Both the position numbers and the translations under genes were made by a program. The notes under the pieces are model-generated. The model was not told the origin of the DNA and did no database searches. It saw only the letters and a list, made by a program, of their open reading frames with translations. A stretch of 64,000 nt of DNA from Plenodomus lindquistii (Eukaryota; Ascomycota; Dothideomycetes; Pleosporales; Leptosphaeriaceae): the NCBI GenBank assembly GCA_025504975.1, contig JANUWI010000001.1:5022001-5086000 (forward strand). Reading direction: 5' to 3'. Positions 33,698-46,240 of this stretch are shown here, one piece after another (the stretch's first letter is position 1; every line of letters starts with the position of its first letter).

Positions 33698-36198
33698 ATG
33701 ACCTCTGAATATGGCCGCTGGGAACCGAGCAAGCACAAGTACAATACACCACACCACTGGGGCGTGCAGATTCCCGAAGCCCCCCGAGCGCCCAGCGCGT
33801 TGCCCTATGCCTTTCCCGAGCCCTATGCGCAGCTAGCGGACGGCTTCAACCAGCTCCAGGTTGGCAAAGTCCACAAGTCGCGAACGAACCCCGTCGTCTC
33901 GCGCACGCGCATTGCCAGACATGGCTCCCAGCCCAACGCGGTACGCCCGTCCTCGAGCGGCGGCGAGGCGCACATGATGTCGACGCGATCCCTTGCCCCC
34001 GCGCGACGCTCCGAATCCTACTCGCACCCCACCCCTCTCGAAGACTTCCGCAGGTCCAGACGATGGCCCCCAAGCGGCTACAGGTCCGACGACGCGCTGA
34101 GTCCAGACGAGGCAGACGATCTCATCAGCCTCGGCGCGTCCACGTTCAAGGGCTACCTGGACATCATACCCAATGCGCCCGAGGGGTACGAGCGCTACTA
34201 CGCCGTCATGGAGTCGGAACACCAGAGCCGGACAGATCGCGCGCCGTTCCAGCAGCCAGCGTACAGAGCAATGTCGCTCAACATGACGGGGGCGTCCGAC
34301 TGTCAGTTCCCATGGCTGTCACAAGAGCAGCCTTGCATGGCGTATGCGTTTGGCAAGAGTGCAGGCACAACCACGCTCAACTATTGGGTCAGCAAATCCA
34401 GCAACAGCAATCCCCCCACAAAGTTCACCGGTGACTCAAAACCACGCAAGATCAAGTTCCTGCAGATCCTAGACCGCTTGCAACAGCTCGAGAGTGGGCT
34501 CCAGGAAGATGTTAGTCCACAGCCCCGTCGAGGATGATTTGGTTCACACTGTCCTAACATTGGCCGCTAGGATCCCGAAGAAATGTACCGCTATCTCTAC
34601 AGTACCCTGATTGAAGATCCAGATCGCTTTGGTGATAACCGGCACATTGAGATTGAGCAGCAAATCGCAGACTTGATCAATGTGCTCAGCAGCCCACAAT
34701 GGAAGGACTTCTCGTTACCGAAGAACCAGGTCATTGCCAAGTTCTTTGATGCTTCGGATCAGCACAAGAAACAGGAGTTCTTCCACCAGTTGCTCCTGTC
34801 GGTAGAACTGTATCTGAGAATACATTCAAAGCGGCACACGGACAAGGTGAAACGAAAGCTCATCAAACAGCTGCCGCCAATCATTACATGGGACTTGGCT
34901 GTTGCACAGCGGTGGCTCGAGAACATGGAGATTACCAAAGAGCGCATATCATCCACCTCGAGTACTTTCAGCTTTGAGCTCAAGAGTAAGAAGAGACAAA
35001 AAGAAGCCTTGAGAATCTTTGCGGAAACGCTGAAGTGGCCAAATATTGATGAGGTCGAGTACATTCTAGAAGAGCTAGATCCAAAGGAGAAGGCGGTCGA
35101 AGATCGCTCTGCAGACGCCATGTCCTGGTTCTCAGGCATCATACTACCGGGCAAGACATTACCCTGGCTCATCATGAACAGTCTGATTGACTGTGATCGT
35201 AATACCGGAGACTCGCTAAAGTTTCTCACTCACATGCAGCCTGCATCAGGTTTTCAATACCGAGCCAACACATACTGGTCATCACAATGCATCGTTGGCA
35301 AAGTCCTCGGAGCCGCACGAGGCGTCAAACAAATAGCTGGATGGGTAGGTCCTTGCATCTACACGCCCGATCTCAAGCGCACAGAATGCGTCAAGGTCAA
35401 GCAACGCGAATCTTCAGATCCAAGACTCGCAGCCATCGACGTAGAGTCCATGGGTGAGCGGACCAACCCTCTGGGTTCGATAGAAACAAGCTACCCGATA
35501 GATGATTACGAGGTTCCCATGCCAGACATGGACGATGTCACAGACCTGATCCGCATCGAGAAATTGAGCTTTGCACCAGCCAAGGAACAATCTACTCGAC
35601 AACTACCCGGTGCGCCGTTGGTATTCGACGCCGCCATTTACTTTGCATGCGGTGGCACAAGCTGGCCCATGAAACTCCGCTACGACGTTGATTTCATCCA
35701 CGCGTTTCCCTGCCACCAAGGTCCTCACGGTAAGTTTAATCTTTCTCCAAGTTGCTTTTCTTGAGAACCTCAAACTAAAACAACCCTTCCAAAAAAGTCC
35801 TCTTCTACGACTTCTCCTACACCGCCATAAAAATCGACGACGGCCTGGTCGACATTAAGGACTGGGATCTCCAATCCGGCCGCACCACCTCGCGCCCCAC
35901 ATCCTCCAAATCCTCGCCCGGCAAAAAAGCACTAACTCTCAATTCCCCCAAGACCGCACACGAACAAGTCACAAAAGTACTCGCAATTGAAGCGCTGGGT
36001 GTGAGTGATAACGAGGTTTTTGCAAGGGCGTGGTGCGCGCATCATGGGCTTAGTGCTGTGGTGGCGAATATTAAAGAGACGTGCATGGCGTGTGCGATTC
36101 GCGAGGCGTATGCGGCGTGTGTTAGTGTTGTTATTTTGACGGAGGGGGGCGTGGGGAAGGAGAGTGATGGGGAGGAGGAGGGGGGTGGGTATTTCTAA
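33698..36198 (+). CDS. Conserved fungal protein of unknown function
   Basis: Three exons: 33698-34510, 34571-35729 and 35798-36198, giving 790 residues. Both introns (60 and 68 bp) restore phase. An in-frame ATG at 33539 would add 53 residues, but that part is low quality. I recognise no domain. The N-terminal 270 residues are Ser/Pro/Arg-rich with a short ordered block (EADDLISLGASTFKGYLDII). The middle (about 275-650) is well ordered, with several helices and conserved-looking motifs such as VEDRSADAMSWFSGIILPG, NSLIDCDRNTG, NTYWSSQCIVGKVLGAARG and QIAGWVGPC. The C-terminus (about 690-790) has a Cys-containing helix (CMACAIREAYAACVSVVIL) and an acidic Gly-rich end. No signal peptide or clear membrane anchor. 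It resembles uncharacterised proteins I recall from Pezizomycotina genomes. Confidence 0.75.
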
Positions 36199-37087
36199 GG
36201 AGAGAGATATTCGGGCCATTGCATGGTGGTTTTGTTGCTTGCGGCGGGGCATTTGGCTGACGTCTGTCTTGCTTTCTCTTTTGATTTGGAAGGCTGGAGG
36301 GGGGTAGGGTTTATGGACTTGGGATGTGATACGCATTTTCAGGTGGTTTGGTACTGCCCTTCTTGAGTAAGGAGGTAGACTACGGGCGTTTGAATGGGTT
36401 CTGGAAATGGATGGACCTTGTACTGTTAGATTGGGGAATGGATGGACGGACGGACGGTCATGGATTATGGTTATGCTTACGATTACGAGCAAAGGCTACG
36501 ATTATGATTATCCATGTATTATGAATTATTACGGCTATTCTTCGATTACATCTTTGATTGATCGACCGATGTTCCTTCCCAGTTCTTTCGTGTTGAGTTG
36601 GCTTTCATCTGAGCAGGTACGAGTGAAGTACACGCATCACGTGCTGATAAGAAACTCGGCGCATTGACCTCGCAGACGTCAGACACGGGGGCCGCGAATC
36701 GCACGCATGCTGTTCTGCGACAAACGTTCCTGTGCAAGCCGCAACCCTGCCTGCAACTTCTCCGTGAAACCGCCCGTACGGCCTCAAAGAGCACCGCTTG
36801 ATTATTCAAGAACCAGGACACAGATGCCTCACAGCCAATAAGCCAGGTCATCTCTGGTTACGGAGGTTCGAACCGCGACATTCTATCTACCCTTTGAGCG
36901 CAATCCGAGCAACCATACCGGTACCACTAAAAGCCCGCTCGTACGAACTGTGCCCCAACAGCGAGCGTGTCTGCATACCCGGAGCACCCGTGAATAGGAC
37001 ACGGCATCCATCCACCACTCTCTATTGTCGCAGCCAAGCCAACCTCCCGCATCCGTCCTGCGCCCCCCTCCCCCCAACACCCGCGCC
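36199..37087. other. Intergenic interval upstream of VID28
   Basis: This includes the 3' region of the unknown gene and the promoter of VID28. A GGTTCGAACC sequence at about 36864-36873 resembles a tRNA B box, but no cloverleaf could be built around it. No gene is supported. Confidence 0.5.
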
Positions 37088-40000
37088 ATGGGCCGCTCCT
37101 CCATCCCATCTGCGCTCGCCGAGCTCGTAAACCCCAGCACACCCTCTGCACAAGTCGCCGCGCTGCAAAACCTCAAGAATGAAGTTGTTGGACATGAACA
37201 GCGCAAGGAATTGGCGGTTACACATGGTGTTGTGAGACCGCTGGCAGGATTGCTGCGGTCGGAAGCTAGGAAGGGTGGGAAGAGGAGAAGGAACGGGACG
37301 AATGGGGTTGGTGAGGGGCGGTTTGGGGAGGAGAGTAGGAGGATGTTGGGGGATTGGACGGTGGAGGATGAGTTGAGGTTCCAGGCGACGCTTGTGGTTG
37401 GCAGTTTGGCAAATGGTGGTCCGGCTTTTATCGCCCCGTTGCTGGAAGGCGACGTGCTTCCTCCGCTGGTCGAGGCGCTGCGGCCCAGCGAGACGCCGCC
37501 GAAACTGGTTACTACGACTCTTAATACGCTGAATCAGATTGTCAATGCTGTCGCGCAGGAGAAGCCGTGGGTGGACATGTCGGATACATCTTCGAGGGCG
37601 TCGCTGGCGTCTGCTGTCAATGAGTCGATATACACAAAGGCTGTGGTGGAAAGTCTAGCGGAGGTGCTGTTCCAGTCGGCTGGGACAACAAGAGTCAATC
37701 AGCAGATTGAGGCGGCAATCCGGCTTATCACAAGGACGTGTCGCGAGGAGAACCAGAAGAAACTGCTCGTCGATGCGGGGATACTGGATCTATTGGCGGA
37801 GAAGCTGGCGGTCATAGCAGCAACGGATGACCGTGTCCCTGGAACATCGTCTACGCGTGAACAACTTCCCCGCTCAATTCTACCGGATCTTCTAGAGGCC
37901 GTTTCGGCCATTATCAAGGACTCACACTACTATGCTGCACGATTTGTATATTCGCCGTCGATACAGGCAATCTTTGGCTGGCCCAAGGAGCGACCTGCAA
38001 CGGCTTACGATGCGTCTACGCCTTCATCACAAGCCGCTTCTTGGGATAAGCTGATACCGCGGGTACAGACTATGACGAGCAAATCAGACCCGTACACCAA
38101 ATCCTGGCCGGCACTTGGTGCATACCCTTCTGCGACTGGCGACAGCTACGCTCGGTTGCCCAGCATCGAAACCTTACAGCAAAGCTCAAGTCGGAGCATC
38201 ATCATAGATGAGTCAGAGTCACCACTGTTCATATGGCTCATGTATGTGGCGCGACGAGGCGAAGGCCGGGAACGCCTTTCTGCATGCTGGCTGTTGGCGT
38301 TGCTGAAGAAATTCAGTGACCGGTGGCCACTGAACGATCCTTCAAAGACGACGCGGGAAAGACACTTTTCCTATCTCATCATACCGCTTGTCGAGAAGAT
38401 GATTGAAGAGTCGAATCCCACCTCCGAGCAAGCGAAGAAGGCGAACGCATCAAGTCCAGCAGTAAGAGACGAGATGCGCTTTGTGCTGGAACATGCACCG
38501 CTCGTCTTGGCTGAGCTTGTTGCGGGGAACAAGTCGTTGCAAAATGTGGCTGTTTCTGCGCGGACGCTGCCGACGCTCATTCAGATTCTGAAGAAATCCT
38601 TCGATATCCCTGCGACAACGTCGAAACCTCTTTGGCAGCCGAGACCGTCGTCACATGAGGTCAAGGATCCTTCGATTGATTCAGCGTCATCGACGCTCGG
38701 CAGACCAGGACTCAGTGCTGATGTACTGCATGCGTTCAAGTACAGAGAAAGTGCGCTTCTAGCCCTGGCTGCTATTGCTGGAGATCAAGACTCGTTGAGG
38801 AAACTTGTTATTGAGATGGGGGCTGCGACACACATCATCGAGGCATTAGTGCCGTATAGTGAGAGCAGCGAGCAGAGTTCAGCTGCATCAGCCAAGGATG
38901 GAAATCCTGATGGAGTGCTCATTGCTGCTTGCAAGGTCACGCGGTCACTTTCGAGATCAGTCAGTGTACTCAGGACGAGTTTGATTGATCACGGCGTTGC
39001 ACAGCCTGTCTTTGAGCTGTTGACGCACCCCAGTGTCAAGGTGCAGATTGCGGCGACGGAAGTGATTACGAATCTGGTGCTGGATGTCTCGCCCATGCGC
39101 ACTGTAAGTCAAGTAAGCTAGATCCGAGCTTGGGTGCTAATTTGTCATGACAGGAAATACTCGAGTCTGGTGTTCTCAAGACGCTCTGTGAGCAATGTCG
39201 ATCGGCCAATTTTGATCTACGCTTCGGCAGTCTCTGGGCACTGAAACATTTGTGCCTTGGGCTACCACAAGCTATGAAGATCCAGTGTTTAGAAGAGCTG
39301 GGTGTTGGCTGGTTGGTACAAGTGTTGAATGGCGAGCCCAGCAAGCCTACGATGGGAACACCCAACGCAGCAGGAGAGCAAGTCGATCTCCTGAATGCGG
39401 TCGACGAGCCTCACATGGATGTGGACGAAGAGCCATCATCATCTGAAGAAGAGGACGAAGATGCCATGACCGAAAGCATACCCACCATGCGCCAACACCA
39501 ACACCGCGGCTCACGCTACACCAGCCAAACCAACATCCGCGACCGGCTCCAGCAAATCAAAAATGACGAGCAAGACAGCCGCCTCAACAGCGAACGCGAC
39601 GACATACGCATCCAAGAGCAAGCCCTCGACTTCCTCCGCAACTTCATCTCCGAAGACAAAGCCTCGGGCGAAATGATCGACCACCTCCTCAAAACCTTCG
39701 GCCACACCCGCTTCTTCGACCTCCTCGACGCCAAAATCCGACCCAAACACTCATCCTTCTCCACACCCACAAACCCAACACCCTTTTCCCAAACCACACC
39801 CCCAACCCCCTCCCACTGGTCCAACCGCCCATCCACCTTCACCTCCAACACCAGCACCACACCCTCAAACCCCCTCAACACACCAAACTGGTCCCTCTAC
39901 CCCGCCACAGAACTCATCCTCGCAACCGTCTTCATCCTCGTGCACCTCGCCAACGGCCGCCCCTCCCACCGCTCCCTCGTCATTTCCCAAACCCAACTCA

Positions 40001-40344
40001 TGCAGCACGTTCTGCCCCTCTTCACGCACCCCCGCCGCGACATCCGCGTAGCGTGTGCATGGATGCTGCATAATCTTGTGTGGGTGGAAGATCACACCGA
40101 CGAAGCTGCCACGCGGGAACGTGCGGTTTTGCTACGCCAGTTGGGGTTTGAAGAGGGGGCGAGGATGTTGGGAAGAGATGTCGATTTGGATATCAAGGAG
40201 AGGGCTAAGACTAGTATTGAGCAGTTTAATAAGTTGTTGGGGGATGGTGGGGTGGGGACGGGGATGGGGATGGGGATGGGGGTTTTGGGGAATAGGAGTG
40301 GAGGGTTAAGGAGGGGAGGGGAGGGGAGGTGGGAGGGTAGTTAG
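37088..40344 (+). CDS. VID28: Armadillo-repeat protein Vid28/Gid5 (ARMC8-like)
   Basis: Two exons, 37088-39103 and 39154-40344 (50-bp intron with GCTAAT branch), giving 1068 residues. The protein is a chain of helical armadillo repeats from residue 1 (LAELVNPSTPSAQVAALQNLKNEVVG-like opening) to about 730, then an acidic linker (SSSEEEDED, about 770) and a second armadillo block to about 1040. Vid28/Gid5 is the scaffold that docks the substrate receptor in the GID/CTLH ubiquitin ligase, which removes gluconeogenic enzymes when glucose returns. Length and two-block layout fit the family. The extreme C-terminus is Gly/Met/Arg low-complexity, encoded by a GGGGAT repeat (about 40254-40284). Start ATG 37088 has context CGCCATGG; the in-frame extension upstream is Pro-rich leader. 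Confidence 0.88.
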
Positions 40345-42022
40345 GTTGGTATGTGATGGAGGGGAGGGGAAGGGGAGGTGAGTGTAATGCGGGGTTGTGG
40401 GGGGAGATGGTGTAAAAGTATGATATGAAATGGTATGGTATGGATGAGAAGAAGAATCATGTATTTCTAAGAATAATACTGCTTGACAGATGCAGAACAA
40501 GTCAAAACAAATAGTTCCATTGCATTGCGATGGACATGTGAAAAAACATGTACGCACAACACCTTCCCCCTTTTTCGCCGAACAAAGCTCTTCGCTGCTA
40601 GTGCTTGCTGCACGCGCCGATTCTCTGGTCTGTGTATGTGTGTTTGTGGATACAATTTCACTTCTAAATCATTGGTCCATGTACATGCTCATCTCGTCAT
40701 GATGTCCATTAGCCCTATTACATTGTTGTTACAAAGATCCGCATAAATCTGGACCTTGCTTTTTCGTGGCTTGGATTCTTTTCTGTCTGACTGTTAAGAA
40801 TTGGTTGTGACGCGTTCTTTTCTCTCTGTTATATATGTGTTTCTAGCCTTGGCCTGTTATACATATGTGGTCTTTGTGTTTGTATGCCTGTCAATATTAG
40901 TACAGCGTTTCTTTTCGTAGACGCAATTGCCCTGGCGTTTGTGCGTGCAGATGTAGATGGTGTATGCAAGGTAAAGAGCGTCTCGTCGCTTGAAAACTCA
41001 ACTGACAAGAATACATATCATGTACGTTAGGTAGATATGCTGTGCTGTAGATGTCTAGCTCGTTCTCTGCCCTATGTATAGTATAGGTAGCTGTATACGC
41101 TAGCAGTGGACAGACAACTAGGAGTCTCGCTTTAATGCGCATAGTTCCTAGCCGGCAAGAAGGGATAGAGTAGAATGTATTACAATTCTCTGCTCTTTCC
41201 TATATCATGCTTCACTCGAGATATTGATCATAGCTGCGCGCGTCTAAAATCCTTGATTTACTACTTATAAGGCTACAGACAAGCCCTGCACGCATGTTCT
41301 CTCAAGTGCTAGCTCGCTTACAGCCTCAAAGTGTGTGATAATATGAATGAGAATAAGGGACGTGTAGATTGAACATCGAAGTAAGTGCATGTTGATCAGC
41401 CGTAGTCTAACACAAGAGGGCTTCTGGCCTTAGCACACCCTATTTCTGCGTCTTCTAGCAGTATCATTACAGAAAAAAAAAACACCTTTTCTTACCACGC
41501 GCGTGGCATTGTTCCTCGTTCACTTCCAATCTTCTCTCCCTAGGAGTACCTGTTGTAGGGCGAAGATAAGGATATGTTTCTAGAAACCCTATGGTCTGAG
41601 GCGGAAATATATGTAATTTACATTACTATGTCTCGTTAACAGCACCCAAAGTGGCCTATCCAAGCGAGCAGAAGTGACGGCATGCGTCTCACACATCGTT
41701 TCTTTCTTGCTCAGCCACTTTCCTCAAAACACTTTGAGAGCCTCAATTATCTTTTTAGAATCTCCTGAGCATCGCAAAAGGTGTTACAGAGCGCCTCTTA
41801 TGACGTACTTGCGAACGGTCGACGCGCTGTCAGCCTCGAGTTGAGGGGCTTACATGGGCTTGATTGGTAAACGCTTCACCGATGCACATGCATGTGCATG
41901 TAGTGCGCGGATTCAACCTGGCGAGGCAGACTCACAGCCTTGTGTGTACGAGTCCTGCTACTTATAATTGGAGCCCGCCTGCTGCGCAGACTCAACTGCC
42001 CCCCACCCTAGCCTCGTCCATC
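40345..42022. other. Gene-free interval, partly AT-rich
   Basis: It begins with a G-rich stretch just after the VID28 stop and becomes AT-rich from about 40400 to 41800. No frame over about 85 codons has a credible start. The in-frame ATG at 41864 could extend the next gene by 53 residues. Confidence 0.5.
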
Positions 42023-44826
42023 ATGTCGAACGAACTTACTAGGAAAAAATCCATCTACGAGAAATTAGGAAGGGACGAAGTTCTGGTGCTTGTCCTTTTG
42101 CCCGCCGAGGATCCTTCTGCTGAACTTCGCGGACGATTCGAGATTCAAAGCATCAAGAGCCAGCGCGATCGAGGTATACATCCGACAGGACACGATTACG
42201 ACGCGATAGGATTATTCGGGGGACCTCGATATCAAAACGGCTGCATTATATTGAACGGAATAAGTCTGGCGATCAGCCCGTGGCTGCAAACCACTCTCGG
42301 CATGTTAAGGTATCCGCAGGAGGAAAGATACCTTTGGATCGAAGCCCTTTACTTCAGTGGGCAAGGGGACGAGGAGATGCAACAGACGAGGTCGATAAGG
42401 AGATATATTTACTCCGGTGCATCTCGAATAGCGTGTGTATATTACGCGCCCATTTTCTCCTCCAAGTCACCCGGACTTTCTGTCTTTGCCGCAAGTTCAA
42501 GTAAAGCAGAGAAGTTAAGCCTCCGGGGTCTTCTGTTTTTTATTGAAAATGAGTGGTCCCCGCCATCCGGCTCCAATCCAAAGCAGGAGCTGTCGATATC
42601 ACCGGTGGTCTATACTACGCCGCCAGTTGAAACACGGTCTGTTCCTGCCAAATTACTGCAAATAAAAGGCAAACTCATGGAATCGACTTGGGGGTACTCC
42701 ATTGCTGCTAATTCACTACCCGGGATAGACTTTCCTGACCGCAATTGGAAAAGCAGGTTTTGCACCCTACTGCGTTCATGGAATATCTTGGGGAGAGAAT
42801 TGTCGGATGATGACCCCGAAACGTCAAATCGTGTTACGGAAATTATAGGCACAAAGTCAGAACAGTACTCCTGGGCAAGCCATGATGAGATTCAAGAAAC
42901 GTTCCATGAAATCATGTTACTGATGGCTGACTACGGCGGCGGCTCTGTACAAGACGCAGGAGTCAGTAAGCACCGGAGTTCCGATAGCGATGGAACATTT
43001 TTTACGGATGAAGGAAGATTTCGTCCGAAGGAGCTACCAGGGCTCGACCCCCCTCGACCGTTTTTGTCGCCATACTCAGATTCAACATCTACAACAAGGA
43101 CTGATGAGTCATGCGCCCAAGTCCAAGCAGAGGACTCGCCTGGTTTCGCGAGACTTCCACATCATCTCGGCAACGGCGTTGCAGTTGCGCAAGTAAGATC
43201 GATGAACCCTAGACCCAGGATCCTCGAAATGATGTGGACCTGTGTAAGTCCGTTTTTTGCGAAATCATCCTCTATTATATGGCGTTTATCGTGAATTTCC
43301 ATTCATTTCTCTTCTCCAGAAATAATAGTCCTTCGTTCTTTACTCATACATACTTTAATTGTATGACTGCAAGACATGCGGGGCGCTTCAAGAGTGGGAC
43401 ACGACTCTGTTGGACTTTTAACCTTGCTTTTGGTATATCGTAGAATACGGCGGCCCGTCTATTCATTACTTTTGGTGTGTCATTGCGGTTTACTACAAAA
43501 TACTTCTAGGCCGTTTTGAGGTACACCAATATGTCACCACCATCGGGGTTCTTCCTTTATAATATCTGACACTCATTGCACTTACTGATGGGCTGACCAC
43601 TTGTCCAGAAATGCGGTCATAGAGGCCTTGATCGCTACGAAGAACATCAACCTGAGGCCATACAAGCGCTGGCGAACAGTCTTCATGAAGCCGGGTTCCA
43701 CGTATCACTTAAGCTGCGTGAAGCAGAACGCACGACCGTGACAGATATACCAGTCTATTATACTCACGTCATAAACTTTCTGCATAACTTCCTGCTGCAG
43801 CTCATATGGAGTCAGATATCCAGCGTTACACGAGTAGGAGGCCTGTGGAGGTTCTGGTATGATTTCTTTCATACCAGAAACGAATTTCCGGAAGAGTCGT
43901 CGAATGGCTCGTTCAAAGGTGTAGGCAACGATCTCGCAGCAGGCCCTTCGGGAACCCAGAATACCATCATCAACTCAAATCTTGTTCAGAACACAAGCAC
44001 ACAGTCCGCACCAGCGGGCCCCAGTACGACGAGACGATACACAGGCACCAACACGCACACTCCGCCGCCTGGAGGGCATACGACCGCCAGCGGTATTCCC
44101 GCGAATTCTGTCGCTGTCCAAATTCCAGAAGACTTCATTCTACTATGTGTTCAAGTACAGAAGTACTTCATACGACGTCACGACCTCGCTGTGCCGCAAA
44201 TGTGGCGTGACAAGCATCTCTTTACGGCCTTTCGAAACGAATATCTTGCGACTTCACGATGGATGTACCGCCGCTTCAGTCTTTACACAGTTCAGAGAAT
44301 CAAATTTGTCAAGGTAATCCGATCAACTCAACCTTACGTATAGCCCACGAGAACTGAACATTCGAGATAGTTCAAACTTCTGCAACGATACGAGATTGAT
44401 GCCCTCGAGCCGGGTCTTCCACCGATCACGGAATCTCACTATGCGTATGACCCTCGTCCCCCAGGCCTCGTCCCACCGATCGGAAACAACATACTCATGC
44501 ACCGCTTCAACTCACCAAAAGAATGTTACACCGACGATATATGCCTGAAGCAGATACCTAAACGTATCAACGAACGGCCAACTCCTGGTCTGGCACCTGA
44601 TCTGCATACAGGATGGGGTATGTACCTAGAAGAAGGCTTGGATATGGAGCGTATCTGTGCCCTTTTACTGGCGGTGTTCGTAACAAGCGGTATTTTCGGC
44701 CTGATATGGGGTATCTGTAGAAGGAGCCTGCAGGATGGTTTTACTGTTGCTGGCTTCATTGCGTCTGGCGAGGCTGTGGCTGTCGCGGGTTTGCAGCTGC
44801 TTCTTGTTGCGAGAACGATTGAGTGA
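42023..44826 (+). CDS. HET-like protein with CxCG motif and C-terminal membrane domain
   Basis: Three exons: 42023-43243, 43609-44313 and 44371-44826, giving 793 residues. The N-terminal 135 residues follow the order of a heterokaryon-incompatibility (HET) domain but are diverged: YDAIGLFGG where YDAISYVWG is usual, LNGISLAISPWLQTTLGMLR, then RYLWIEALYFSGQG in place of the usual WIDALCINQ. The middle is Ser/Pro-rich. Exon 1 ends WTC and exon 2 opens KCGHRG, making the W-x-C-x-C-G signature of a large fungal family of unknown function. That family's C-terminal half follows (VPPIGNNILMHRF, KQIPKRINERP) with two membrane spans at about 737-790. The first intron (365 bp) is unusually long here. 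HET proteins act in non-self recognition; whether this diverged one does is unknown. The start is uncertain: ATG 41864 is in frame. Confidence 0.7.
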
Positions 44827-46240
44827 AGTGTTAATAGAGTGGTCAAGGACAATCTGTTCGTTCTGTAGACAGAGTTGGACAGGAGACCCGACATTCCGAT
44901 GCATGCTGCTGAGACGTACCTGCCGAACGTCTTTCATGAGTCTTAGCAGAACACAGTGCCAGTAAAGTCATCATGAGCCAAGTCTCTGCGATGTCTCAAG
45001 CATGCCGTGTAGTGCTTCGTACACTTCCAAGCTTCTCCCTAAATCCTCCTCTAGTGCTTTACTAAGAACAATTTCAAGCTGAAGGTTGATATCGCATCGT
45101 TACGCAGATGTTCACATGCCGTTCTCAGCAACTGCGTACAATTCAGACCATCCCTTTATTCAACCACAACCACACCATCACCATCTCGGCTCTCTCCACC
45201 CCCCTCGTCGCAGATCCAACAACACGAATTGTGCGAAACCACACAAATCGTGTTTTGCGATCGCCTTCGTGTCGTTTGGTGAAACGCTAGTTTGCGACGG
45301 GCTGTGCGACACCGTCCGAAATCGCGGAAACCTTACACCCTAGCAAACATCAAATGCGGATATCGCAGCGATCAAAGCGGACGCTAGAGCTGTTGAAAAC
45401 GCAGGTGAGTGCGTCTTGGCTATTAGCTTATTGCGAATTGGCTTTGTAGGAGGAGGTAGGGGGTGTGTGATGTGAGGCTGGGATTCACTAGGTGTAGGTT
45501 ATTTTGGGGATGGGAAGCCGTGATGGACGAACAGGAGGAGTTGTACGAGGAATTTCACAACCATGAAAGCAGGCGATTAAATCTTTTGTGCAGCCAACAT
45601 TATAAGCAGTTCGCTTTGAGAGGACTGTCCTATTCCTTATCCAAGCACAAATTTGTGCAAATTTAGCTCGCCTTCTTCTCTCCACTGCCGACGATCCGGC
45701 TCCAACGTTTCGACCCATCATCGCATGAACAAGTTTCCGCCTTGGCACCCCGACACGATCCCCCACCACGAACATCAATGAAACCCATGTACCGAACCTT
45801 GGCGCACATCAAAGCCAATCCCGATACTACTAACCAGGGTCAAGGGATATAGGGAAACGCTTCCTCGTAGCCAAGCACGTTTAGCTTGGTAAGAAAGACG
45901 CCCCCAAAGAGGATACTGAAGCACAATGATGTTTCTACCCTGGGGCATCTTGAGATACCGAAGTAATTGGATTGTGTATTTTTGGTTTGTGCGAGTGGAC
46001 GTGCTGGGATGAATCATGAGGCTCTGACGGAGTGGCGATCGTGAGGCCATTGTATAAGACCGGGCGAAGGATGCGGTTGAGAATAGCATCATCAGCTTTC
46101 AACTCTTCAGCCTTCTCTACTAAGTAATCTTCTCTTTTCTTCAGCCTGGTGCTTATTCGCTTTCCTCTTTTAATCACTTCCACTCCACGCTTCTTTTTTA
46201 ATACCGAGTTGATCTCGTCTCCCACATACATACCTTCAAC
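44827..46240. other. Intergenic interval upstream of the Egh16-like gene
   Basis: Several frames of 60-105 codons occur on both strands (for example about 45488-45778 minus) but none has family resemblance or splice support. Low-GC sequence alternates with C-rich blocks. The last 100 bp before 46241 are the probable leader (CTTTTTTAATACCGAG..CCCACATACATACC). Confidence 0.45.

Noticed and set aside
36855..36890. tRNA-like B box (GGTTCGAACC)
   Set aside because: The T-arm does not pair, and no A box or acceptor stem could be found at the right spacing.
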